Positions 51,613-60,881 of a stretch of 64,000 nucleotides of DNA are shown here, piece by piece. Under the pieces are notes generated by a model. That model saw nothing but the letters and a program-made list of their open reading frames with translations, ran no database searches and had not been told where the DNA came from. Source of the DNA: Rhodobacteraceae bacterium HLUCCO07 (GTDB lineage: Bacteria; Pseudomonadota; Alphaproteobacteria; Rhodobacterales; Rhodobacteraceae). The stretch's first letter is position 1. Each line of letters begins with the position of its first letter. The translations under genes were made by a program, and so were the position numbers. The stretch is taken from assembly GCA_001314705.1 (NCBI GenBank), contig LJSU01000018.1, forward strand, positions 182,308 to 246,307. The letters are read 5' to 3'.

Positions 51613-53527
51613 CAGGGGTATCCTCGTCTTGTGAAGCCGTGTCGTCGGTTTCCGTCTCGGGATCGGCGTTGATGTCCTGTTCGATGATTAAAGTGGGGAT
51701 TCCCATCTCTTCAGTGGTTTCGGGGCTTGCGATGCGAAACTCGATACGGCGGTTCGCCTCCCGTCCCTCTTCGGTGTCGTTGCCTGCGATCGGCCGAGTT
51801 TCTCCATATCCAACGGCCGAAAAAGTCGAAGTCAGAACGCGCCGTTCACGTAGCCCATTGAGAACGGATTGCGCGCGGGCCTGGCTGAGTTGCTGGTTCA
51901 TGACTTCCCGCCCTTGGCTGTCCGTGTGTCCTGCAATCTCGAGCTGTATCGGACCGCATTCCTTCAGGATGTCTGCAATCTCGTCCAGCGTTTCCCGGGC
52001 GCCGGTGTCGATCGTGTCAGAGCCGGGTTCAAAGCTGATCTTGCGCTCAGCCTGAATCGCCTCGATTTGCTCGGCGCATTCCTCGGGTGTCGGCAACGAG
52101 GCCACCGGATCGAGTTCTTCCTGATAAGTCACATCTATCTCGAAACGCGCCGCCTCACCAAGTTTCTCGGACAGCAGTCGGGAAATCATGCTTCGGGCCT
52201 CGGAATTTCCAGTGTTGCCCTTGATCGCGATCCGATCTGACGACACGGTCACCGCGCCGTTTGAGAGCTTTGAAAGCGCCTCGATGCCGGCCAGTACGCG
52301 CACCGTCCACTCCGGTGGCAGCGAGTCGTCGACGCGCGCCGCGTTATGGACGGCATCAGAGCCAAACCGCGCTCGCGCGAAGCTTATGATTGTCTGCCGC
52401 ACCAACTCATCGCTCACGCGACCGCGCATTTGAACAAGGCCTTCGGGTGAAAGAGTCGCCACGAATTCTCGCGGGCCTGAGTCGTCGGGTTCGGCGGGTT
52501 GCGGCAGAACTGCGTGAACAGTGAATACATCAGGCAAGGCGGTCTCGAGTTCGCCAATAGTTTCATCGAACAGTCCCGGATCGGTATTTTCGTCGGCGAC
52601 AAGAGATATGTCCGCATCGGCAAAGGTAACAGAGCCGTTTCCGATCTTGTCCAGGGCAGCGATGGAAAGCTCGGCAGCGCGGGCCCATTTGGGCGAGGGA
52701 ACACCAAGACCGATCGTGCAGGATGTCTGGCCTGTCACGCCCGCGGCCCGCGCCGCCGCAATGATCCGATCACGCGCAGCCTCGGAATCAGCGGAGCAGT
52801 TGTCAAATCGAGGCCCGCTCTCATCTATCACAAAACGCAATGAAAACGGCGTGATGACAGGTAGTGGTGCCGAGATATCGAGTACCAGATCAAGGCCGCG
52901 CGGGGTGGCGCGAGCGAGAGCAAGTTCGAGATTTCGCTTCGTTTCCGCCCTGTCGACCATTGCCGTGATTTCCACCCTTTCGGCGTCGATCGAAATCTTG
53001 GACCGGGGCAGATCCTCAAGAGCCTCCAAACCGAAGCCAATAGCCGCTTCCCACCCGTCCGGAAGCGGATAATCAGCCGTTTCCAGGAGATCGACAATAT
53101 TCTCATCGCCGCCAATATCCTTGAGCCGATCGACAATATCATCACGATTGGAGGCGGCAGGAACGAGCCCGATCAGGGAAATGCCCGAGTCGTTGCGTAA
53201 TATCTCGATGGAGAAACGTGGCGGCGTGATGCCCTTGGAGGCCGCCACCTCCATACGGTCGATGACCCGGGCAGCGTCGACCACCGTGCCTGCGGAGCTC
53301 ACTGCGAGAAAGCGGGACGCCTCACTCTGTGCGGTGCCGGTCAAAAAGACCTGAAGCCCGTCAGCATGAACCTCGGCCCATGTCAGACCTTGGTCGTCGA
53401 GGGCACGACGCACTTCGATTTCCGAATTCTCCTCGATCATGGTGACCGCAAATCCGGCTGTAAAAAGGCAGGCCAGACCTGCGGTGGCGAATGTGCCGGC
53501 GATGATGAGGATTGAGGACAGGCGCAT
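51599..53527 (-). CDS. OmpA-family protein with tandem BON domains
   Basis: A 642-residue envelope protein: an N-terminal signal anchor (ILIIAGTFATAGLACLFTAGFAV), then several BON-like domains (for example VFLTGTAQSEASRFLAVSSAGTVVDAARVIDRM and MRGRVSDELVRQTIISFARARFG), and a C-terminal OmpA/peptidoglycan-binding domain (KISFEPGSDTIDTGARETLDEIADIL, IAGHTDSQGREVMNQQLSQARAQSVLNGL, NRRIEFRI). The tail is acidic and disordered. BON plus OmpA occurs in proteins such as mycobacterial ArfA. It probably tethers the inner membrane to peptidoglycan. Cofactor and partner are unknown. Confidence 0.85.
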   Translation of the reverse strand: MRLSSILIIAGTFATAGLACLFTAGFAVTMIEENSEIEVRRALDDQGLTWAEVHADGLQVFLTGTAQSEASRFLAVSSAGTVVDAARVIDRMEVAASKGITPPRFSIEILRNDSGISLIGLVPAASNRDDIVDRLKDIGGDENIVDLLETADYPLPDGWEAAIGFGLEALEDLPRSKISIDAERVEITAMVDRAETKRNLELALARATPRGLDLVLDISAPLPVITPFSLRFVIDESGPRFDNCSADSEAARDRIIAAARAAGVTGQTSCTIGLGVPSPKWARAAELSIAALDKIGNGSVTFADADISLVADENTDPGLFDETIGELETALPDVFTVHAVLPQPAEPDDSGPREFVATLSPEGLVQMRGRVSDELVRQTIISFARARFGSDAVHNAARVDDSLPPEWTVRVLAGIEALSKLSNGAVTVSSDRIAIKGNTGNSEARSMISRLLSEKLGEAARFEIDVTYQEELDPVASLPTPEECAEQIEAIQAERKISFEPGSDTIDTGARETLDEIADILKECGPIQLEIAGHTDSQGREVMNQQLSQARAQSVLNGLRERRVLTSTFSAVGYGETRPIAGNDTEEGREANRRIEFRIASPETTEEMGIPTLIIEQDINADPETETDDTASQDEDTPDDTN

Positions 53528-53585
53528 CTCGGATCTATCTTGGAAAACTTGTCAGTTCTCTAGGCCCTGCCGACCGGAGGTGCAA

Positions 53586-54569
53586 TCAAAGGAATAGGGC
53601 GACGGCGAAAAACGGCAAAGGGATCAGGCCGGTATCGCGGTTGGAGCGAAAGAGCATGAGAAGGCGGTCATTGTCATCAAGATCAAGCATGCGAATCTGC
53701 CACACCATATGCCAGCCCATCACGCAAGCCCCTGACAAAGCGATCAGAAGAGCCACGGGGTTTCCACGCTGTTCTACCATCGCGGAGATGATCGCCAATC
53801 CCAAGAGCGTAACCGCGCCGACCAGAAAACGCCGAAGCCAGACTGGTGTTCGGGTTCCGAACAAACGTGCCGTCGATTTCACACCGATCAGCGCATCATC
53901 CTCCTTGTCCTGGTGCGCATAGATGGTGTCATAGAAGAGTGTCCACGAAATTCCTGCAAGATAGAGAATGATTGCCGGTGTCTCGAGCACCCCGGTGTGA
54001 GCCGTCCACGCAAGCAGCGCGCCCCAGTTGAAAGCAAGGCCGAGAAATATTTGCGGCCACCATGTGAAGCGCTTTGCAAAGGGGTATACGGCCACCGGCG
54101 CAAGCGCCAAGATGCCCAGAAGGATGGCGTTCACGGGAAAGGTCAAGAGTATCGCAAAAGCCATCAATGCCTGCGCCATCATCCAGGCCAGCGCCATTTT
54201 CACTGAAACCTGCCCGGAGGGAATTGGGCGTGACCTTGTGCGCTCGACAAGACCGTCGATATCGCGGTCGGTGATGTCATTCCATGTGCATCCCGCTCCT
54301 CGCATAAGCCATGCCCCCAACCCGCAGGCCACAAATACCCAAAGATCGAACCAGCGGGCCTGGTCATCATGCAGCATGGCGAGCAAAAGGCCCCACCAAC
54401 ACGGCAAAAGGAGCAACCATGTTCCGATCGGCCGATCGGCACGAGAAAGCCGAAGGAAGGGGCGTGTTGGGGCTGGCGCCAACCGGTCAACCCAATTGTC
54501 CTTTACGGCGTCTGCCACCGCTTCGCCAACCTGTTGGTTGGGCTCTGGCGTATTGTTGGGTGCGGTCAT
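53586..54569 (-). CDS. ubiA: 4-hydroxybenzoate polyprenyltransferase
   Basis: A 327-residue inner-membrane prenyltransferase for ubiquinone synthesis. The first Asp-rich motif is NDITDRDIDG (NDxxDxxxD) and the second is YDTIYAHQDKEDD; seven or more hydrophobic helices surround them. The N-terminal 45 residues (MTAPNNTPEPNQQVGEAVADAV) are hydrophilic. The start ATG at 54567-54569 is 12 bp from the divergent rsmE start, so the promoters must overlap the neighbouring coding sequence. Confidence 0.93.
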   Translation of the reverse strand: MTAPNNTPEPNQQVGEAVADAVKDNWVDRLAPAPTRPFLRLSRADRPIGTWLLLLPCWWGLLLAMLHDDQARWFDLWVFVACGLGAWLMRGAGCTWNDITDRDIDGLVERTRSRPIPSGQVSVKMALAWMMAQALMAFAILLTFPVNAILLGILALAPVAVYPFAKRFTWWPQIFLGLAFNWGALLAWTAHTGVLETPAIILYLAGISWTLFYDTIYAHQDKEDDALIGVKSTARLFGTRTPVWLRRFLVGAVTLLGLAIISAMVEQRGNPVALLIALSGACVMGWHMVWQIRMLDLDDNDRLLMLFRSNRDTGLIPLPFFAVALFL

Positions 54570-54581
54570 ATTGTCGGGTCC

Positions 54582-55310
54582 ATGAAAACGGCAAAGATCA
54601 GACTTTATGTAAAGCACCCCTTGGGCCAAGGGCAAACCGTTCCTCTGGACCGGGCGCGGGCGCATTATCTTTTTGGTGTGATGCGACTTGGTGAGGGCGA
54701 TGCAGTTTCGCTGTTCAATGGTCAGGACGGGGAGTGGCGGTCCGAGGTAATCCAGAAGAGCAAGCGTGGCGGTGTTCTGTTCTGCGTCGATCAGACCGCA
54801 CCGCAGCGTGATCCGCCGAACATGTGGCTGCTTTTTGCCCCGATCAAGAAGGCCAGAACCGATTTCATTGTCGAAAAGGCCACCGAGATGGGTGCTGCGC
54901 GCATCATCCCGGTGCAGACGGATTTCACCAATTCCGAACGAATTCGGCAGGACCGTTTGCAAGCCCATGCGATCGAGGCAGCCGAACAATGTGGCGGGAC
55001 GTTCGTGCCCGAGGTGGAGTCACTTCAACGTCTTGAATCGGTGTTGCGTGAATGGCCAGTGGATCGGCAATTGATGTTCTGCGACGAGGCGCTCGCCGGG
55101 GGATCATCGTCTCTTCCGACCAGCCTTGCCGGGGAGCCATGGGCGATTCTGATCGGTCCGGAGGGTGGCTTTTCCGAGGGCGAACGCGGTCGCCTTGCGG
55201 CAATGCAGGGTACTCACCCGATCGCTTTGGGACCGCGTATCCTGCGTGCCGATACCGCTGCCGTGGCGGCAATCACGGTCTGGCAGATACAATTGGGGGA
55301 TTGGGCATGA
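54582..55310 (+). CDS. rsmE: 16S rRNA m3U1498 methyltransferase
   Basis: A 242-residue SPOUT methyltransferase. It begins MKTAKIRLYVKHPLGQG (PUA-like domain) and has the knot motifs IVEKATEMGAARIIPVQTDF, AIEAAEQCGGTFVPEV, ILIGPEGGFSEGE and LGPRILRADTAAVAAI. It methylates U1498 of 16S rRNA. It is divergent from ubiA with only 12 bp between the starts, and its stop overlaps the next membrane-protein start. Confidence 0.95.
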   Translation: MKTAKIRLYVKHPLGQGQTVPLDRARAHYLFGVMRLGEGDAVSLFNGQDGEWRSEVIQKSKRGGVLFCVDQTAPQRDPPNMWLLFAPIKKARTDFIVEKATEMGAARIIPVQTDFTNSERIRQDRLQAHAIEAAEQCGGTFVPEVESLQRLESVLREWPVDRQLMFCDEALAGGSSSLPTSLAGEPWAILIGPEGGFSEGERGRLAAMQGTHPIALGPRILRADTAAVAAITVWQIQLGDWA

Positions 55311-55831
55311 GCCTCGTTCGGCCAGCGGCGCGCGCCGCGATTTGGCGCTGGCGCGAGGTATTCGTCGGCGCATTTGTCGCTGCCCTTGGTGTGAATTGGG
55401 CGCTTGGTGGTATCGGGCTCATGCGCTGGATCGGTTGGCCTGTTGTGGTAATCGGCTCTGCACTCCTGATCGCAGGTTTGCAACGAGCGCGGGTCAGGCC
55501 GCGCAGCGGCGGCGCGGGAGTGGTCGAGCTCGATGAGGCTCAACTGACCTATTTCCTGCCGGAGGGCGGCGTTGTTGTCCCACTGTCACTGGTCACACGG
55601 ATCGAGATCGAGGCATTGGGGGATGAAGCACATGGTGAAATGCACTGGATATTCACGGATCGCGATGGTCAAGAAGCGCGAATTCCAGCATCGGCAGTGG
55701 GCGCCGAGCGCCTCATGGATGCGTTGGCGCAATTTCCCGGTGCGCATTTTCAGAAGGTGATCGCTGCGTCGGCCGCGCGAAAGCCGGAAAACTTCGTGAT
55801 CTGGCAAGAACAAGTCGTCCGGCTACATTGA
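55307..55831 (+). CDS. Hypothetical membrane protein
   Basis: A 174-residue protein with two transmembrane helices (EVFVGAFVAALGVNWALGGIGL and WIGWPVVVIGSALLIAGL) followed by a cytoplasmic beta-rich domain (VELDEAQLTYFLPEGGVVVPLSLVTRIEI) that resembles a PH-like fold. Family not recognised. Its ATG overlaps the rsmE stop by four bases, so they are translationally coupled. Confidence 0.7.
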   Translation: MSLVRPAARAAIWRWREVFVGAFVAALGVNWALGGIGLMRWIGWPVVVIGSALLIAGLQRARVRPRSGGAGVVELDEAQLTYFLPEGGVVVPLSLVTRIEIEALGDEAHGEMHWIFTDRDGQEARIPASAVGAERLMDALAQFPGAHFQKVIAASAARKPENFVIWQEQVVRLH

Positions 55832-55892
55832 CACTTTCTTTCATTCGCATCACTCCTTGCACTGTCGTGCGAACAGATCGGAGAAGAACCCC

Positions 55893-57263
55893 ATGTCCAT
55901 TCCTCAGTCCGGTGGCGGTCCGATCGAACGCCATGAACAATTGGCCGAATACCTTGCTGATGGGTGTAAATCCAAGGAGGATTGGCGGATTGGCACCGAA
56001 CATGAGAAGTTTGGATATTGCAAGGACACCCATTTGCCAATTCCTTACCGTGGCGAGCGTTCGGTTTTGGCGGTGTTGGAGGGTTTGCGCGATCTTCACG
56101 GTTGGGAGCCACTGTATGAAGGCGATAATATCGTTGGATTACAAAAAGATGGCGCGAATGTGAGTTTGGAGCCGGGGGGGCAGTTGGAGCTTTCTGGCGC
56201 GCCGCTGGAGACGATCCACCAGACCTGTGACGAGGTTAACCAGCACCTGGCAGACGTTAAGGATATCGCCGACAAGGTGGGCGTGGGATTTCTCGGGTTG
56301 GGGGCGGCGCCTGAATGGACCCATGAACAGATGCCGATGATGCCCAAGGGGCGTTACAAGCTGATGACCGACTACATGGGCCGGGTCGGCACGATGGGCA
56401 CGGCGATGATGTACCGTACTTGCACGGTTCAGGTGAACCTCGACTTCTCATCCGAGGTCGACATGGTGCAGAAGATGCGCGTCGCGCTCGCGCTGCAACC
56501 CGTGGCCACGGCGCTCTTTGCCAACTCCCCGTTTTTCGAGGGCAAGGTGAATGGCTGGAAATCGTGGCGCGCGCATATCTGGCAAAACCTCGATCCGGCG
56601 CGCACGGGCATGTTGCCCTTTGTCTTTGACGAAGGGTTCGGGTTCGAGGCCTGGGTCGAATACGCGCTCGATGTGCCGATGTATTTCGTCTATCGCGACG
56701 GGGAATATATCGATGCGCTCGGCCAGAGTTTCCGTGATTTTCTAAAGGGTAAGTTGCCGGCATTGCCGGGCGAGACGCCCACTCTGAGCGACTGGGCCGA
56801 CCATCTGACCACGATCTTTCCCGAGGCGCGGGTCAAGCAATTCATCGAGATGCGCGGCGCCGATGGCGGCCCTTGGCGCAGATTGTGCGCGCTGCCGGCT
56901 TTCTGGGTCGGACTCACCTATGACCAGACTGCGCTCGATGCGGCGTGGGACCTGGTCAAGGGCTGGGATGCCGAGACCCGCGAAGCGCTGCGCGTGGCAG
57001 CGGGCAAGGACGGGCTGCATGCACAGGTGGGCGATATCAACATGCGCGATCTTGCGCGGCGGACGCTTGAAATCTCGCGCGAAGGTCTGCGGGCCCGGGC
57101 GCGGCCCGGGGCGGGCGGCATGGTCCCCGACGAGCGTCATTTCCTGCATGCGCTGGAGGACAGCGTGACCGATGGAAAGACGCCGGCGGACGAGCTTCTC
57201 GATCTTTATCACGGAGAGTGGAACGGCGATCTGAGCCGGATCTACGAGGGCTACGCCTACTGA
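55893..57263 (+). CDS. gshA: Glutamate-cysteine ligase
   Basis: A 456-residue enzyme for the first step of glutathione synthesis, of the alphaproteobacterial/plant type (family of GshA distinct from Escherichia coli). Conserved segments: WRIGTEHEKFGYC, GANVSLEPGGQLELSGAPLET, MMYRTCTVQVNLDFSSE, and FSDWADHL-like region (TLSDWADHLTTIFPEARVKQFIEMRGAD). GGAGAAG precedes the ATG. The gene is monocistronic by spacing (61 bp upstream); repeat copy C lies directly 3'. Confidence 0.93.
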   Translation: MSIPQSGGGPIERHEQLAEYLADGCKSKEDWRIGTEHEKFGYCKDTHLPIPYRGERSVLAVLEGLRDLHGWEPLYEGDNIVGLQKDGANVSLEPGGQLELSGAPLETIHQTCDEVNQHLADVKDIADKVGVGFLGLGAAPEWTHEQMPMMPKGRYKLMTDYMGRVGTMGTAMMYRTCTVQVNLDFSSEVDMVQKMRVALALQPVATALFANSPFFEGKVNGWKSWRAHIWQNLDPARTGMLPFVFDEGFGFEAWVEYALDVPMYFVYRDGEYIDALGQSFRDFLKGKLPALPGETPTLSDWADHLTTIFPEARVKQFIEMRGADGGPWRRLCALPAFWVGLTYDQTALDAAWDLVKGWDAETREALRVAAGKDGLHAQVGDINMRDLARRTLEISREGLRARARPGAGGMVPDERHFLHALEDSVTDGKTPADELLDLYHGEWNGDLSRIYEGYAY

Positions 57264-57289
57264 TTCCGTAAACGAAAGATGAAGCTAAA

Positions 57290-57405
57290 TTAACCTTTCT
57301 GAACGGATTTCGGCCCGGAAACGCCGTATGATTCCCGGCTGCTCTGCGTATGACTCCCGGCTGCCGGGGGAGTCATCTGGCAAGAATGGCCCGAATGGTT
57401 AAAGC
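57290..57405 (-). repeat. GTTAAC-bounded intergenic repeat, copy C (inverted)
   Basis: Read on the minus strand it starts with TTTAACC and ends GGTTAATT, about 113-116 bp long. CGGCAGCCGG starts at 57366, exactly 39 bases from the equivalent boundary base, as in copies A and B, followed by GGAGTCATACG and a second GCAGCCGGGAATCATACG. Its GTTAAC boundaries have decayed (GGTTAA at 57397-57402 and TTAACC at 57290-57295). It lies between gshA and the plsY stop. Confidence 0.7.
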
Positions 57406-57485
57406 GGTGCCGCCCGGTAGGGCAGGAAATCGGCAAGAATCATGAAGCGGATGCCTGGGCCTTGGGGTGGCGGGCAACGGGGCGA

Positions 57486-58091
57486 TCACTTCTGTCCGAT
57501 CTTAGGTTCCGTCCCGGCGCGCAGCCGAGAAATATTGGCGCGGTGCCGCCAATAGATCAAAAGCGTGAGCGCGATCCCGAGGAAAAATGCCGTGCCATGG
57601 CCCAGGACGAGCATCCAGATGGTCGAGCTGCCCGCTGCAACCAGCGCCGAGAGCGACGAGATGCGCGCGATCACGGCCGTGGCGAGCCATGTCAGGCAGG
57701 CGGCGATTCCGACGGGCCATGCGAGCGCCAGAAGGATGCCGAGAAATGTCGCCACGCCCTTGCCGCCGCGAAATTCGAGCCAGACGGGGTAACAATGGCC
57801 CACGAAGGCAAAGAGAGCCGCGACCTGCGCCGCATCCTCGCCCGCGATGGTGCGCCCGGCCAGAACCGCCACGGCCCCCTTGCCACCGTCGAGCAACAGC
57901 GTCAGCGCGGCGGCAAGCTTGTTGCCGGTGCGCAATACGTTGGTTGCACCGATATTGCCCGAGCCGATCTTGCGCAGATCACCCAGTTTCAACGCACGGG
58001 TCAGCAACAGGCCGAATGGCACAGACCCGAAAAGATATCCGATCACCGCCCAGAGCGCGAGGGTGGTCAAGCTGGTTTCGATCACAGGCAT
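57486..58091 (-). CDS. plsY: Glycerol-3-phosphate acyltransferase
   Basis: A 201-residue inner-membrane acyltransferase that makes lysophosphatidic acid from acyl-phosphate and glycerol-3-phosphate. The three PlsY motifs are present: FGLLLTRALKLGDLRKIGSGNIGATNVLRTGNK, LLDGGKGAVAVL and FRGGKGVATFLG. It is the last gene of the leftward pyrB-pyrX operon; its ATG shares one base with the pyrX stop (TGATG). Confidence 0.95.
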   Translation of the reverse strand: MPVIETSLTTLALWAVIGYLFGSVPFGLLLTRALKLGDLRKIGSGNIGATNVLRTGNKLAAALTLLLDGGKGAVAVLAGRTIAGEDAAQVAALFAFVGHCYPVWLEFRGGKGVATFLGILLALAWPVGIAACLTWLATAVIARISSLSALVAAGSSTIWMLVLGHGTAFFLGIALTLLIYWRHRANISRLRAGTEPKIGQK

Positions 58092-59365
58092 CAGCCGAAC
58101 ACTTTTTCTCCACCGACAAAGGTTGCGAGCACCTTACCTTGCATGCGCGCGCCGTCAAACGGAGTGTTCTTGGATTTTGACAGGAGCTTGAAACGGTCGA
58201 GCACGAAGGGCTTGTCGGGGTCGAACAGCACCAGATCAGCAGGTGCTCCAGGGTCCAGCCGCCCCGAGGACAGGCCGAGCCGTTTCGCCGGGTTGAGCGC
58301 GAGGGCGCGGAAAAGCTGTGGCAGGCTCAGGTGATCGGCGTGATAGAGGCGCAGAGCTGCGGGCAGCAGGGTTTCGAGCGCGACCGCGCCCGACGCGGCC
58401 TCGTCGAAGGGCAGGCGTTTGCTTTCCTCGTCCTGCGGCGTGTGCATCGAAGAGATGATGTCGATCAGGCCGGAACGCACCGCATCGACGGTGGCGAAGC
58501 GGTCGTCCTCGGATCTGAGCGGCGGTTTGACCTTGAAGAAGGTGCGGTAATCCGAAAGGTCGAGTTCGTTCAGCGTGAGGTGATGGATCGAGGTACCCGC
58601 GGTGATATCGAGCCCGTTACGCTTGGCCCGTTCGAGGGCAGGCAGGGCGCGGGCGGTGGTGATCTGGTCGGCATGATAGCGTGCACCCGTCATTTCCAGA
58701 AGGGCGATATCGCGATCAAGCGCCATGCGTTCGGCCATGGGCGTGACGGCGGCCAGCCCGCGCAGCGAGGCGAATTTGCCCGAGGTGGCAGAGGCGCCCA
58801 ACGAGAGGATCGGTTCCTGCACATGGGCGATCACCAGCGCGCCGAGGCTGCGGGCATAGGTGAGCGCGCGGGAAAAGACCTTGGTATCGGAGATGACCCG
58901 GTCACAATCGGTGAACCCGACGGCGCCCGCGTCGAGCAGGAATCCGATCTCGGTCATTTCGCGGCCTTCGCGGCCTTTAGTCAGCGCGGCCATGGGCAGG
59001 ACATTGACCGGCGCCGCCTCGTTGGCGCGGCGCCGGACGAATTCGAGCACTTCGGGCGTGTCGATGGCCGGGAGCGTGTCGGGACGTGTGATCATGGTGG
59101 TGATGCCGCCCGCCGCCGCGGCCAGCCCGGCCGAGCGATAGGATTCCTTGTGCCGTTCGCCGGGTTCGCAAACCTTGACGCCGATATCGACGATGCCGGG
59201 AGCAAGGCATTTACCGCCACAGTCGATGACGTTGTCGGCGGTGGGTTCGGCCGGCCCGGTCGGGCCAGTCGCACCGATAATGGCGTCGTCGATCAGAAGC
59301 CAGCCGGGCGCATCGGTCTGGGCCTCCGGATCGATCAGCCGGACATTGGTCAGAAGGGTCTTCAT
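58091..59365 (-). CDS. pyrX: Dihydroorotase-like protein without catalytic metal ligands (PyrX type)
   Basis: A 424-residue amidohydrolase-fold protein like dihydroorotase class I. The metal motif DxHVHxR reads DIGVKVCEPG (residues 60-69), replacing both His and the Arg, and the TDHAPH motif reads SMHTPQ, replacing the catalytic Asp. It therefore cannot bind the zinc pair and should be inactive, like PyrC' partners that stabilise aspartate carbamoyltransferase. The pyrB gene is in the same operon. A second, active pyrC must exist elsewhere for pyrimidine synthesis. The start 59365 (MKTLLTNVRLIDP) is standard. Confidence 0.9.
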   Translation of the reverse strand: MKTLLTNVRLIDPEAQTDAPGWLLIDDAIIGATGPTGPAEPTADNVIDCGGKCLAPGIVDIGVKVCEPGERHKESYRSAGLAAAAGGITTMITRPDTLPAIDTPEVLEFVRRRANEAAPVNVLPMAALTKGREGREMTEIGFLLDAGAVGFTDCDRVISDTKVFSRALTYARSLGALVIAHVQEPILSLGASATSGKFASLRGLAAVTPMAERMALDRDIALLEMTGARYHADQITTARALPALERAKRNGLDITAGTSIHHLTLNELDLSDYRTFFKVKPPLRSEDDRFATVDAVRSGLIDIISSMHTPQDEESKRLPFDEAASGAVALETLLPAALRLYHADHLSLPQLFRALALNPAKRLGLSSGRLDPGAPADLVLFDPDKPFVLDRFKLLSKSKNTPFDGARMQGKVLATFVGGEKVFG

Positions 59366-59393
59366 CGGCGGTGCCTTTGATGGTTTTGTCGTT

Positions 59394-59855
59394 TCATGGT
59401 CGCCCCCCGGCCGCAACCCGTTCGATCAGTGCCTTTGTGGCGTGGGCGTCCGACTGATACTTGATCAGGTGCTTGTCGCCGGTAACGGTCACGATCTGGA
59501 CCGCCGAGACAAAGGTGTTGATCCGTGCAATCTCGCGCAGGCCGACCATGCGCGTGCCGGGGCCGAGCAGGCGGCGGTTGGTAAGATCCCAGCGCACGGC
59601 CAGCTCGTCCGACGCGACATACCAGCCGCGCAGGGCGATGGCGCCCAGCCCGCCGATGGCACCGGTCCAGACATGCGGATTGCCCAGCGCCCAGAGGATC
59701 ACCATGCCGGCGCCCATGGCGATGGCTGCCATGGAGGCATGATCGCGCAGATAGGTCGCGCGATCGGCGCGGAAACTGACCAGCACCTCTTCGCCGTCGG
59801 CCAGTGGGGTCGAGGGCGTGTTGGCATAGCGCAGGTCGGCGGAGGAGTCGGGCAT
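59394..59855 (-). CDS. PH-domain-like small membrane protein 1
   Basis: A 153-residue protein with two hydrophobic helices (MAAIAMGAGMVILWALGN and TGAIGGLGAIALRGWYV) followed by a predicted PH-like (bPH) beta domain (AVRWDLTNRRLLGPGTRMVGLREIARINTF). It resembles the next gene in layout, and both may be paralogues. No function known. Seven bases separate its ATG from the preceding stop. Confidence 0.7.
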   Translation of the reverse strand: MPDSSADLRYANTPSTPLADGEEVLVSFRADRATYLRDHASMAAIAMGAGMVILWALGNPHVWTGAIGGLGAIALRGWYVASDELAVRWDLTNRRLLGPGTRMVGLREIARINTFVSAVQIVTVTGDKHLIKYQSDAHATKALIERVAAGGRP

Positions 59856-59862
59856 GGGCTGT

Positions 59863-60339
59863 TCAGCTTTCAAAAGGCTGGTTCTGGGCAGTTTCGATGC
59901 GGCGGCGGATATCGCGCGGGTTGGCGACAAAGCGGATCGTGATGGCGGTGCCACCGGTCAGGCCGATGCGCAGGCTCCACCAGAACCACGGGCGTATCCA
60001 CGCGATTTGGGAAAGCGGGACGGCAGCCTGTTCCTCGGGGTTGTCACGGTTCTCGTAGATCAGGCGGCGGTCGGTCAGAAACCAGCAATCGCCACGGCGC
60101 CGGAACCACGTTGTGAAATCGTCAAATGCAAGCACGTAGGCTACGGTCAGCACCGGGAGCGCCAGAAGCCATTGCCACCAGACGAGAAAGCCGAAACCCG
60201 AAAGCCCCAGCGCGGTAACGAACCCCAGAAGCAGGGCGCGCTGGGCAAACAGCCAGAAACGCGGCCGCCACAAGGCAAGCACGGTCTCGCCCGCGAGCAG
60301 CGGTGTCTGGGGACCGGGATGGTGTGGTGTGGAGGTCAT
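59863..60339 (-). CDS. PH-domain-like small membrane protein 2
   Basis: A 158-residue protein with two transmembrane helices (LFAQRALLLGFVTALGLSGFGFLVWWQWLLALPVL) and a bPH-type beta domain with FLTDRRLIYENRDNPEEQAAVPLSQIAWIRPW, the common 'LTxRRLIY' signature. Its start overlaps the preceding stop by four bases. Function unknown; lipid or membrane-protein binding is a guess from the fold. Confidence 0.75.
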   Translation of the reverse strand: MTSTPHHPGPQTPLLAGETVLALWRPRFWLFAQRALLLGFVTALGLSGFGFLVWWQWLLALPVLTVAYVLAFDDFTTWFRRRGDCWFLTDRRLIYENRDNPEEQAAVPLSQIAWIRPWFWWSLRIGLTGGTAITIRFVANPRDIRRRIETAQNQPFES

Positions 60340-60881
60340 GTGAGCATCGCCACCAGGATCAATGCGGCCAGCAACAGCCCCAGGAGCACGAGCGCCATCC
60401 GCCGATTGCGGCCCTTGGTGAGCGGTGTGGTTTCATGATCCGCGCCCGATGCCGAACCCGGGTGCGTGGCGGCGTCGGAAGGCAGGTGCTCGAAGATGAC
60501 CGGCGGCCTGTCCTCGTGCAGCGTGGCAACATGGCGCAGCGGTGCACGTGGCGTGATCGTCTGGTCCCTGCCGCCAAAAGCTTGAGAGGTGACGATCAGG
60601 GCATGGCCGGTCATCTGGTCCAGCATCTGCCGCAAGGGCGCGAGTTCCTCCACACTGATGCCGTGGCCCTCGGTCAGATAGTCGGTCAAGCCGACACCTT
60701 CGAGATCGCCGATATCGAAATAAACAAGATGATCCGGATCAAGCCAATCCGCCCCTAGTGACGCGCGCAGCGGCCATGTGCCGTTGCGCTGATCGAAGCG
60801 CCGGGCCTCTTCCGGGGGCAGATCGACGGCAAAAAGCCGCACGACGCCGTGTTCACTTCCCTTGATCCGTGTCGGGCTCAC
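60336..60881 (-). CDS. Hypothetical tail-anchored protein
   Basis: A 181-residue protein with a soluble N-terminal domain ([48 protein letters not shown]) and a C-terminal transmembrane helix ([21 protein letters not shown]). No family recognised. It overlaps pyrB by four bases at its start and the next gene by four at its stop, so it is tightly embedded in the pyrimidine operon. Confidence 0.7.
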   Translation of the reverse strand: MSPTRIKGSEHGVVRLFAVDLPPEEARRFDQRNGTWPLRASLGADWLDPDHLVYFDIGDLEGVGLTDYLTEGHGISVEELAPLRQMLDQMTGHALIVTSQAFGGRDQTITPRAPLRHVATLHEDRPPVIFEHLPSDAATHPGSASGADHETTPLTKGRNRRMALVLLGLLLAALILVAMLT

